5,542 nt of DNA from the NCBI GenBank assembly GCA_947377425.1, contig CANCFZ010000157.1:1-5542 (forward strand), in the 5' to 3' direction. Each line of letters begins with the position of its first letter. The first letter of the stretch is position 1. This stretch comes from Flavobacteriaceae bacterium. Its GTDB lineage: Bacteria; Bacteroidota; Bacteroidia; Flavobacteriales; Flavobacteriaceae. The notes under the pieces are model-generated. The model did not search any database, was not told where the DNA came from, and saw only the letters and a program-made list of their open reading frames with translations. Of the stretch, positions 1 through 5,542 are shown piece after piece. Made by a program: the position numbers and the translations under genes.

Positions 1-124
1 ATTTTTGTTGTCTAAAAAATACTTCGCCATCAAAAACAGCATCGCAATCAATTTTCATTGATTTGAGAAAACTAATAATTTCTTTAGAAAGAATAAGGTC
101 ATCTTCAAGTAATAACGCTTTCAT
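1..124 (-). CDS. Response regulator, receiver domain (N-terminal fragment)
   Basis: The minus-strand reading frame starts at the ATG at 122-124 and stays open to the left edge, giving 41 residues beginning MKALLLEDDLILSKEI. This is the typical start of a CheY-like receiver domain: a first hydrophobic beta strand (ALLL), then the acidic cluster E7-D8-D9 that binds Mg2+ for phosphotransfer, then an amphipathic helix (about 10-23) and a second strand (IDCDAVFDG). The phosphorylated aspartate, expected near residue 50, and any output domain lie outside the window. In this phylum a receiver with this start usually belongs to an OmpR- or LytTR-type transcription factor, often paired with a histidine kinase, but the output class cannot be read here. 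It is transcribed divergently from the aldo/keto reductase, with 133 bp between the starts. The receiver call is firm; the subfamily is unknown. Confidence 0.85.
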   Translation of the reverse strand, partial: MKALLLEDDLILSKEIISFLKSMKIDCDAVFDGEVFFRQQK

Positions 125-174
125 GGGTTTGATTTATTTATAGGTAAAGATAAAATTTTATTGCTATCGAAAAT

Positions 175-204
175 TAACATTTTTATTTTGTTTAACAAAT
201 GTTA
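175..204. repeat. Nested inverted repeats in the divergent intergenic region
   Basis: Two palindromes overlap here. The outer one has 8-base arms, TAACATTT at 175-182 and AAATGTTA at 197-204. The inner one, at 187-199, is TTTGTT-T-AACAAA, a perfect dyad around one central base. They lie between two divergent starts (124 on minus, 258 on plus), where an operator for either gene could sit. Such AT-rich dyads also arise by chance in DNA of this composition, so an operator role is only a suggestion. The rest of the 125-257 gap shows nothing else definite. Confidence 0.3.
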
Positions 205-228
205 TCCACCCAATTCATTTTGAAAATG

Positions 229-236
229 TATTTTTG
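229..236 (+). promoter_or_regulatory. Candidate Bacteroidota -7 promoter box for the aldo/keto reductase
   Basis: TATTTTTG matches the Bacteroidota -7 consensus TAnnTTTG exactly. It lies 21 bases before the reductase ATG, which would leave a short leader of about 15 bases. No clear TTG -33 element is found at the usual spacing of roughly 17-23 bases upstream, so this is a half-supported promoter in an AT-rich background. Confidence 0.35.
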
Positions 237-257
237 TATTTCTAAATCTTTTTAAAA

Positions 258-1298
258 ATGAAATTCACAACACTTCCAAATTCAACAATAAAAATCAGTA
301 AAATTTGTTTAGGAACGATGACGTTTGGAAATCAAAATTCAGAAGCCGAAGCCCATTCTCAAATGGATTATGCTGTTGAACGCGGCATAAATTTTATTGA
401 TACTGCCGAAATGTATCCGATTGGTGGAAACGAACACATTTTTGGAAGTACCGAACGACATATTGGAAGTTGGTTAAACAAAATAGGAACATCTGAAAGA
501 GAAAAGCTAGTGGTTGCTACCAAAATTGCTGGACCTAATCGTGGCATGGAATACATCAGAAAACCGTTAGACTTTTCTAAAAAAAGCATTCATGAAGCTG
601 TTGATTTGAGTTTGAAAAACCTTCAAACCGATTATATTGATTTGTATCAAATGCACTGGCCAGAACGTATTATGAATATGTTTGGACAACGTGGTTTGAC
701 TCAAATCGACACCAAGTGGCAAGATAATTTCTTTGATGTTTTAACTGTTTATGACGGATTAATTAAAGAAGGAAAAATAAAACACATCGGAGTGTCTAAT
801 GAAAATCCGTATGGTGTGATGCGTTTTTTACACGAAAGTGAAAAGCATAATTTACCAAGAATTGCAACGATTCAAAATCCTTATTCGTTGTTAAATCGTT
901 TGTTTGAAGTAGGATTGTCTGAAATTTGTATGCGAGAAAATGTGGGTTTATTAGCGTATTCGCCCTTAGCATTTGGAGTGCTTTCGGGAAAATATTTAAA
1001 CGGAAACAAACCCGAATACAGAATGTCTCGTTTCCCTCAATTCACAAGATATACTGGTGAAAATGCTACCAAAGCCACTCAATTATACAATGATTTAGCT
1101 CAAGCCAGTGGGCTGACTTTAATCCAAATGGCGGAAGCTTTTGTGCATCAACAACCTTTTGTAATGTCAACCATAATCGGAGCAACATCGATGGAACAAT
1201 TGAAACAAAACATTGATGCTTTTGAAGTGGTTTTATCTCCTGAAGTTTTATCAGAAATTAATCGCATTCAAGAGTTACATCCAAATCCAGCACCATAA
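258..1298 (+). CDS. tas: NADP(H)-dependent aldo/keto reductase, Tas type
   Basis: Predicted cytosolic oxidoreductase of 346 residues that reduces aldehydes or ketones with NADPH; the physiological substrate is not evident. The sequence closely follows the pattern of E. coli Tas, and as I recall that protein has the same length. Shared blocks include LGTMTFGNQNSEAEAH (18-33), LQTDYIDLYQMHWPER (122-137), IGVSNE (177-182) and IQNPYSLLNR (205-214), plus the C-terminal PAP. The catalytic tetrad of the superfamily can be placed at D48, Y53 (in DTAEMYP), K89 (in VATKIAG) and H133 (in QMHWPER). The cofactor phosphate-binding region is around GATSMEQLKQNI (308-319). No signal peptide or membrane segment is present. 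E. coli tas was named for complementing a tyrosine auxotroph, which does not establish its normal role. The gene stands alone, divergent from the response regulator and convergent with the MuiA-family gene. The ATG follows an A-rich stretch, as is common in this group. Nothing appears broken. Confidence 0.95.
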   Translation: MKFTTLPNSTIKISKICLGTMTFGNQNSEAEAHSQMDYAVERGINFIDTAEMYPIGGNEHIFGSTERHIGSWLNKIGTSEREKLVVATKIAGPNRGMEYIRKPLDFSKKSIHEAVDLSLKNLQTDYIDLYQMHWPERIMNMFGQRGLTQIDTKWQDNFFDVLTVYDGLIKEGKIKHIGVSNENPYGVMRFLHESEKHNLPRIATIQNPYSLLNRLFEVGLSEICMRENVGLLAYSPLAFGVLSGKYLNGNKPEYRMSRFPQFTRYTGENATKATQLYNDLAQASGLTLIQMAEAFVHQQPFVMSTIIGATSMEQLKQNIDAFEVVLSPEVLSEINRIQELHPNPAP

Positions 1299-1306
1299 AT
1301 TTAACC

Positions 1307-1342
1307 GCAAGGTTCGCAAAGATAAAAGCAAAGAGCGCAAAG
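1307..1342 (+). repeat. Cluster of short GCAAAG direct repeats downstream of the reductase gene
   Basis: The hexamer GCAAAG occurs at 1316-1321, 1328-1333 and 1337-1342, with a near copy GCAAGG at 1307-1312, so there are four units in 36 bases at 9-12 base spacing. The last two overlap the left arm of the terminator hairpin. From general recollection, short intergenic elements rich in CGCAAAG/TTCGCAAAG occur in Flavobacterium-type genomes, so this may be one dispersed copy. That cannot be tested from one window. Confidence 0.5.
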
Positions 1343-1366
1343 GTTTTGAATCTCTGCGCTCTTTTT
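1330..1366. terminator. Bidirectional intrinsic terminator between convergent genes
   Basis: A perfect 10-base stem, AAAGAGCGCA at 1330-1339 and TGCGCTCTTT at 1355-1364, encloses a 15-base loop. On the plus strand it runs into a T tract (1362-1366), which suits termination of the reductase transcript 32 bases after its stop. On the minus strand the stem is followed by a T-rich stretch (TTTGCTTTTATC), so it can also end the transcript of the MuiA-family gene, whose stop is 16 bases away. Its position between two convergent genes fits this double role. Confidence 0.8.
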
Positions 1367-1381
1367 AGGTTGAGTTAGTTA

Positions 1382-3070
1382 TTATAAATTATCAATCACT
1401 TTATCTTTTGGATATTTCACTTTATAGCTAATCCTAATTTTCTTGGTTTCGTTGGGCGCAAGTTTCAATTCCCACGTCATAATTCCAGTTTCAGTGTTTA
1501 CTTTTGCGTTTCCATCGTCCAATAATTCTATCGTGATTTCTTTATCGGTACTCAATGGATATTGGTCTTTCAATGTCATTTGCACCTCTTCTTTCTTGTT
1601 GTTTCTCACGGTTAAGTCATACGTAAAGGTTTGCTCTTTATAAGAAGACAAGAATTTAGTTCCCGATTTATCCACTACTTTTTCGCGTTTGATAGAGATT
1701 TTTTTATCGCGTCCCATACTTAGATTTAAAGTATCGGCAGTTTGATTGGGATTGATGTTGGTTTTGCCTACATATAAACCTTCAAAGATGATATTAGCTT
1801 CTCCTGGTAATAAATTATACTTAGAATAATCATTAATTTCAGCCAATAAAAAAGCTTCTTTATCTACTCGTGGTGCTGCATAATATTTGTAAGTTGCTGG
1901 CAATTTAATTTCTTTTAAGGCTACTGAATGTGCTTTTCCATTCGATAAAATATCATACGGAATGTCTATGTCGAAGGAAACATTTAGTTGGTTTTCGTTG
2001 ATGGAGGTGTAGTCGTCTAATCCTTCATAATTTTGTCTTGCTATTATTTTTCCGTTAGATAGTGTGTCAAATCTCATACTTTGTTTATCTCCATCTCTGT
2101 ATTTTTTAGATTCTTTTTTATCAAAGTTTTTTCTCAAATAACCCTCTTTTGTATTTTGCAAATATGTATCTGTACTAAAAGTAGCATAACTTCCAGTATT
2201 TAATCCCTGATACCTCAAAAACCATGAATTCAAAATTGGTGCTTGATTATTCTGATTGGGATTACCACTCGACAACGTCAATTTTACTTTCTTCCAATCG
2301 ATGCCCGAGTTTTGTGTTACTTGTGCTTTATACATCATGTTTATTGGATCTTTCACACTATCGACACGCAAATCATAAAAAGGATTCCAAGTAGCGGAAT
2401 CAGTAATGTAATTAATGTCTAAATTCACATTTCCAGCAACTTCATTCATGACTTGCAATACCAATTTTCCTTTTGAACTTTTCTCTTCTTTTTGGGTATT
2501 GATGACTAATTTTTCATTCAACGCTTGAAGGCGTTTATTCAATTTAGCTTCTTTTTCTTGAAGTGTTACAACTGCGTTATCCAACTCGGTTCTTTTGGCC
2601 TTATAATAATCTACCAATTTCATTAATTCGGCTACACTTAAACCTGTATTGGCGCCTGCAACGGTTTGATTATTGTCTAATAATCCAATTGTTTGTTGGT
2701 GCGAATAAACATCTATTTGAACTTTTTTGATTTCTTTTTGAACCAACGTAATACTATCGCGCACTTTCTTAATGGCAGGATTGCTTTCGTCAATTTCATA
2801 TTCCGAAATATAATTCTGTGTAAACTGCACCGACAACACCGTAACCGAAGACGGCGCGCCAATTTGAACCGTGTTTTCATTCAAATAATCGGCTACATTT
2901 TTAATCACAATTTCACTAGTTCCCACTGGAAGATTGACCGAAGTAGTTTGTTGCAATTCGGCAGCGTTAAAATACACCGTTGCTGCTTTTACTTTAGCCG
3001 ATGTAAAAATTGGTTTTTGAGCAAATGCTATTGCCGAAACCAGAAAGGTAAAAAGAAGTAATTTTTTCAT
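1382..3070 (-). CDS. Exported MuiA-family protein (DUF4140/DUF4139)
   Basis: A 562-residue exported protein. The start is the ATG at 3068-3070: it begins with a clear signal peptide, MKKLLLFTFLVSAIAFA, with likely cleavage before Q18. A more upstream ATG at 3109 would put 13 residues before the signal peptide and overlap the preceding gene, so it is rejected. After the signal come a DUF4140-like N-terminal domain (about 26-90, with VKAATVYFNAAELQQ), a helical, probably coiled-coil segment (about 97-190, rich in K/E/L/Q) and a DUF4139 domain (about 208-555). DUF4139 hallmarks are ITDSATWNPFYDLRV (222-236), DWKKVKLTLSSGNP (258-271) and LNLSMGRDKKISIKRE (448-463). This is the domain set of proteins annotated as mucoidy inhibitor MuiA; the biochemical role is unknown. 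A polar linker (about 300-357) interrupts DUF4139. No second membrane segment or lipobox is seen, so it is probably periplasmic. It lies 10 bp after the Cys-cluster gene, probably in one operon. Confidence 0.9.
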   Translation of the reverse strand: MKKLLLFTFLVSAIAFAQKPIFTSAKVKAATVYFNAAELQQTTSVNLPVGTSEIVIKNVADYLNENTVQIGAPSSVTVLSVQFTQNYISEYEIDESNPAIKKVRDSITLVQKEIKKVQIDVYSHQQTIGLLDNNQTVAGANTGLSVAELMKLVDYYKAKRTELDNAVVTLQEKEAKLNKRLQALNEKLVINTQKEEKSSKGKLVLQVMNEVAGNVNLDINYITDSATWNPFYDLRVDSVKDPINMMYKAQVTQNSGIDWKKVKLTLSSGNPNQNNQAPILNSWFLRYQGLNTGSYATFSTDTYLQNTKEGYLRKNFDKKESKKYRDGDKQSMRFDTLSNGKIIARQNYEGLDDYTSINENQLNVSFDIDIPYDILSNGKAHSVALKEIKLPATYKYYAAPRVDKEAFLLAEINDYSKYNLLPGEANIIFEGLYVGKTNINPNQTADTLNLSMGRDKKISIKREKVVDKSGTKFLSSYKEQTFTYDLTVRNNKKEEVQMTLKDQYPLSTDKEITIELLDDGNAKVNTETGIMTWELKLAPNETKKIRISYKVKYPKDKVIDNL

Positions 3071-3080
3071 TTGTAATTGA

Positions 3081-3821
3081 TTAAGAAAGAATATTTTTTT
3101 TATCGTCAATATAATTCACACCCATACCGCCAAGAATTTTAAGGGATTGGAATTCTTCTTCGGGATTTACCAAAATATTCAATGTTTTAGTTTTTTCTTT
3201 AGTGTTTAATGGAACTTTTTTTGAATATCTGAAGTCCTCATTTGATATATATATGATAAGGGTTTTGGCATTTTCATTTACCAATAATTCAATAGCATAT
3301 TCGCCAGTTTTTGGATTTATTTTCACACTTTTAGTTGCACCATATGCGAAAAAAGACAAATTTGGATATTGCGTTTCAGAAATTGGCTTTTTGGTTTTAC
3401 TATCTAAAATTTTACCTTTTATCGTAATTGCAACCATTTTGTTTTGATGAACAGCTATTTTTCCAACCATTCGGATAGGTATTGGAACTTGCTCTGTTTT
3501 TGGAGCCTGACTTTCTTGCGCAACAATATTGGAAGTCAATAAAATAGAAGCTGCGACGGCAACGGCATATTTAAAGTTGTTGTTTTTGGGATGGGTTTCG
3601 TATTCAAAAGTTTGCTCCAATTGTGAAACGTTCAATCGTGCACAAATGTTTTTGTCTTTCGATTCAGTTATAAATTTAGCCACTTCCGAATTGGTTTTTG
3701 TACTTAAATCAATCACGTTTTTAGCACACGAATTACAAAATGAACCGTTTGCATTCGGAATCATATTGTTGAAGTTCTCGTGACAAGGCGTTTTTATTTC
3801 TAAGGAAAATTTCTTTTTCAT
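3081..3821 (-). CDS. Membrane protein with Cys/His cluster and CarboxypepD_reg-like domain
   Basis: A 246-residue protein of unknown function. Residues 1-75 form a small domain with C13-H14, C29-x2-C32 and C60, in the frame TPCHENFNNMIPNANGSFC followed by NSCAKNVIDLS. From recollection, the same pattern (a cysteine, then M.P, G.FC..C.K.V.DFS) heads many uncharacterised Bacteroidota proteins, and it looks like a metal site. One hydrophobic segment follows (about 84-101, YAVAVAASILLTSNIVAQ), ending in VA|Q like a signal peptide. After a proline-rich stretch comes a beta-rich region (about 134-217) starting ITIKGKILDSKTKKPIS, which resembles CarboxypepD_reg-like folds. The inferred topology is Cys cluster in the cytoplasm and beta domain in the periplasm, similar in outline to an anti-sigma factor, but no sigma factor is nearby. 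The start ATG at 3819-3821 gives a normal N-terminus. It is probably co-transcribed with the MuiA-family gene 10 bp downstream. Confidence 0.8.
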   Translation of the reverse strand: MKKKFSLEIKTPCHENFNNMIPNANGSFCNSCAKNVIDLSTKTNSEVAKFITESKDKNICARLNVSQLEQTFEYETHPKNNNFKYAVAVAASILLTSNIVAQESQAPKTEQVPIPIRMVGKIAVHQNKMVAITIKGKILDSKTKKPISETQYPNLSFFAYGATKSVKINPKTGEYAIELLVNENAKTLIIYISNEDFRYSKKVPLNTKEKTKTLNILVNPEEEFQSLKILGGMGVNYIDDKKNILS

Positions 3822-3842
3822 AACAATTTAGTTTGGTTAAAA

Positions 3843-3863
3843 ATCTATCTAATTATATAGATA
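3843..3863 (-). terminator. Weak AT-rich hairpin after the transglycosylase gene
   Basis: On the minus strand ATCTAT and ATAGAT, or in an alternative register TATCTA and TAGATA, pair in a 6-base stem, followed directly by a short T run (TTTTT, 3839-3843). It lies about 40 bases after the stop of the transglycosylase gene and before the next gene on the same strand. The stem is short and nearly all A/T, so termination would be weak at best. It could instead be part of the promoter region of the 3081-3821 gene, for which no exact TAnnTTTG box was found. Confidence 0.25.
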
Positions 3864-3904
3864 ACTTTTTAAGCGAAAAGGTTGGGACGAACTAAAATTA
3901 TTTT

Positions 3905-5542
3905 TTACAAACCAAAATCTTCAACAGCTGTTGAATCAATTTCGGGTTTGATTCCCAGTTTGTTTTTTAAGAAAAATTGCGCTGGTCCCGAAATAGTTAA
4001 CGGAGAATTTTGCCCAATAGTATCGTTGGAGTTAATTAAATTGCGGCGCAACATCAATCGAGTTAAAAAATTATCTTGCTGATTGGCAAACGATTTTAAT
4101 TTATTTTCAGAGTCAAAACGGTACATAAATCCTTTGGGTCTGGGTATTATAGTTGCCAAAAACAAACATTCTTTCAAGTTCAAATCAGCAGGATTTTTTT
4201 GAAAATAAAAATGCGATGCCTCTCCAATTCCGTAGATGTTTGGTCCCCATTCTATGATGTTAAAATACACTTCCAACATACGTTCTTTAGTTGCAATTCG
4301 ATTGTTTTCTAAAATATAAACTAACAGAATTTCTTCCAGTTTTCGAGATAATGTTTTTTCACGAGTTAGAAATACATTTTTAATCAGTTGCATACTGATG
4401 GTACTGGCACCGCGAGAGAATTTCTTCGTTTTAATGTTTTTAGCAATTGATTGTTTGAACGCTTCGTTTATAAAACCTCGATGATTGAAAAACGATGGGT
4501 CTTCACTTGTCAAAACGCACTTTTGAAGGTAGGGAGAAATGGCACTTAAAGGCGTGTAATTAGAATTAGAGTTACCAACCAAAATCGGACGCTGCTCAAT
4601 TCCTTTATCAATGGCACGATAAGTAAATTCAGAATTCATTTTATTCAAATCGGCTTCTCCATATTTGGTAATTTTAAGATTTTCGGGTTTCAGTTTGCTT
4701 TCAAAAACCACATTATCAGGTTTGCTTTTATTGAATTCGAAATTCAAGTTGTAACTAAAATTTCCTTGTGCTTCCATGCCTTTAAAATGACTGAACAAAC
4801 CGTCGGGCAATGACGTGATAAAATCTTGCGCTTTCATTTTGGGAATGTTCAATTTTAATGCGACAATTTTATCAGTATCATTAGTATAAGAAATATAAGG
4901 CGAACATTTTATATCATTAATTTTAACGTTCGATGTACTATCAATCGCCATGAATCGTGCGCCCAAAACCAAACGATAATCAAAACGGGCATTCTTAATT
5001 ACAACATCATTTTTTGCAATTTTAGCATGATTTATTTTGAAATTTTCTATTGAAGTATAGCCGTCAATATGCAATTCACCACCACTCATATCGAGATTTT
5101 CTAAATTGAAATGGATGGTTTTAAAACTTGTTTTTAAATGGATTTTCTTTTCTAAATAGGGAATTCGAATACTATCATTTTTGGAATTGTAAAACTTCAA
5201 ATCGGCTTTTCTATCGCGTGGGTCGGCAAAACCACTAATGCTCCAATTTTGAGTAAAATCATCCGATTTCACCTTGATAAGGGAAGTTAACTTTTTGTTT
5301 TCCAATTCCAATTGCTTGAAATCAAAAACCACTTTGTTGCCCATATCGTCCATCTTGAATGCAAATCCAGTTACATTCATATCAGTCGGAACGAGATTTA
5401 AAGTTTTGGATAAAATGCGATAAGCTAATTTGGCATAATTAACTTCATCAGATGAATTAGTGTCTTTTTTACGTTTTAGAAAAGCATCAAAATTTCTCCC
5501 TTTTTTGTTTTTGACCAATTGGATAAAACCTTTGTTAATTTC
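3905..5542 (-). CDS. Peptidoglycan glycosyltransferase (GT51) with long N-terminal region, 5' end missing
   Basis: The frame is open to the right edge with no stop, so the true N-terminus lies outside; 545 codons are visible. A TTG at 5516-5518 is in frame but need not be the start. Numbering from that TTG, residues about 325-465 carry the GT51 motifs that polymerise lipid II: SEDPSFFNHRGF (338-349, catalytic E339), GASTISMQLIKN (370-381), RKLEE (392-396, second conserved glutamate E396), KERMLEVYFNIIEWGPNIYG (411-430) and GEASHFYFQ (432-440). The NIIEWGPNIYG block resembles monofunctional MtgA, and no transpeptidase domain follows; the protein ends about 75 residues later. Residues about 45-315 are beta-rich, with repeated short strands, and may be AsmA-like; that is inference. 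No membrane segment is visible, so a membrane anchor probably lies in the missing N-terminus. The next gene on the same strand begins 83 bp downstream, so shared transcription is possible. Confidence 0.88.
   Translation of the reverse strand, partial: EINKGFIQLVKNKKGRNFDAFLKRKKDTNSSDEVNYAKLAYRILSKTLNLVPTDMNVTGFAFKMDDMGNKVVFDFKQLELENKKLTSLIKVKSDDFTQNWSISGFADPRDRKADLKFYNSKNDSIRIPYLEKKIHLKTSFKTIHFNLENLDMSGGELHIDGYTSIENFKINHAKIAKNDVVIKNARFDYRLVLGARFMAIDSTSNVKINDIKCSPYISYTNDTDKIVALKLNIPKMKAQDFITSLPDGLFSHFKGMEAQGNFSYNLNFEFNKSKPDNVVFESKLKPENLKITKYGEADLNKMNSEFTYRAIDKGIEQRPILVGNSNSNYTPLSAISPYLQKCVLTSEDPSFFNHRGFINEAFKQSIAKNIKTKKFSRGASTISMQLIKNVFLTREKTLSRKLEEILLVYILENNRIATKERMLEVYFNIIEWGPNIYGIGEASHFYFQKNPADLNLKECLFLATIIPRPKGFMYRFDSENKLKSFANQQDNFLTRLMLRRNLINSNDTIGQNSPLTISGPAQFFLKNKLGIKPEIDSTAVEDFGL

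Noticed and set aside
202..210. TTATCCACC, one base off the DnaA box TTATCCACA
   Set aside because: It is a single site without a cluster, an AT-rich unwinding array or dnaA/dnaN neighbours, so it is most likely chance.
368..589. A 73-codon minus-strand open frame inside the reductase gene
   Set aside because: It lies fully within the conserved Tas-type coding sequence and shows no family resemblance; it is a shadow frame.
2853..2860. GGCGCGCC, an 8-base GC palindrome in AT-rich DNA
   Set aside because: It falls in codons of the signal-proximal part of the MuiA-family gene with an uninterrupted frame; there is no sign of insertion or engineering around it.
2693..3061. A 122-codon plus-strand open frame opposite the start of the MuiA-family gene
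   Set aside because: It is antisense to a well-supported coding region, its product is of odd composition (many N, R, F, C) with no recognisable domain, and it has no promoter signal.
3071..3109. Upstream ATG at 3109 as the start of the MuiA-family gene
   Set aside because: It would place 13 residues ahead of an otherwise perfect signal peptide and overlap the end of the preceding gene by 29 bases; the ATG at 3070 gives a normal exported N-terminus and a 10 bp gap.
5516..5518. TTG as the real start of the transglycosylase gene
   Set aside because: The frame continues without a stop to the window edge, and a GT51 enzyme needs a membrane anchor that is not visible downstream of this codon, so the start most likely lies outside the window.

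Overview
The window looks like chromosomal DNA from a member of the Bacteroidota, most likely a Flavobacterium-like species. The base composition is very AT-rich, starts are preceded by A/T-rich stretches rather than clear Shine-Dalgarno sites, and a TAnnTTTG -7 box can be seen. The protein families also fit: a two-cysteine N-terminal motif protein with a CarboxypepD_reg-like domain, an exported DUF4139 protein whose signal peptide ends at A|Q, and a GT51 transglycosylase with a long beta-rich N-terminal half. The genus is an inference; no rRNA or other marker gene is present.

Layout. (1) Positions 1-124, minus strand: the first 41 codons of a response-regulator receiver domain, running off the left edge. 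(2) Positions 125-257: a divergent intergenic region with nested palindromes and one candidate -7 box. (3) Positions 258-1298, plus strand: a complete Tas-type aldo/keto reductase. (4) Positions 1299-1381: a convergent intergenic region with short GCAAAG repeats and a strong hairpin that can terminate transcription from both sides. (5) Positions 1382-3070, minus strand: an exported MuiA-family (DUF4140/DUF4139) protein. (6) Positions 3081-3821, minus strand: a membrane protein with a Cys/His cluster and a CarboxypepD_reg-like domain, 10 bp upstream of the MuiA-family gene and probably co-transcribed with it. (7) Positions 3822-3904: a short AT-rich gap with a weak hairpin. (8) Positions 3905-5542, minus strand: the C-terminal 545 codons of a GT51 peptidoglycan glycosyltransferase, running off the right edge.

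How the genes relate. The three right-hand genes share a strand and all appear to act at or outside the inner membrane: peptidoglycan polymerisation, a possible membrane-spanning sensor or scaffold protein, and an exported protein of unknown function. The reductase is a stand-alone cytosolic housekeeping-type gene with no obvious link to them. No mobile element, CRISPR array, tRNA or rRNA is visible. Nothing here amounts to a clearly new system. The least explained part is the pair at 1382-3821.
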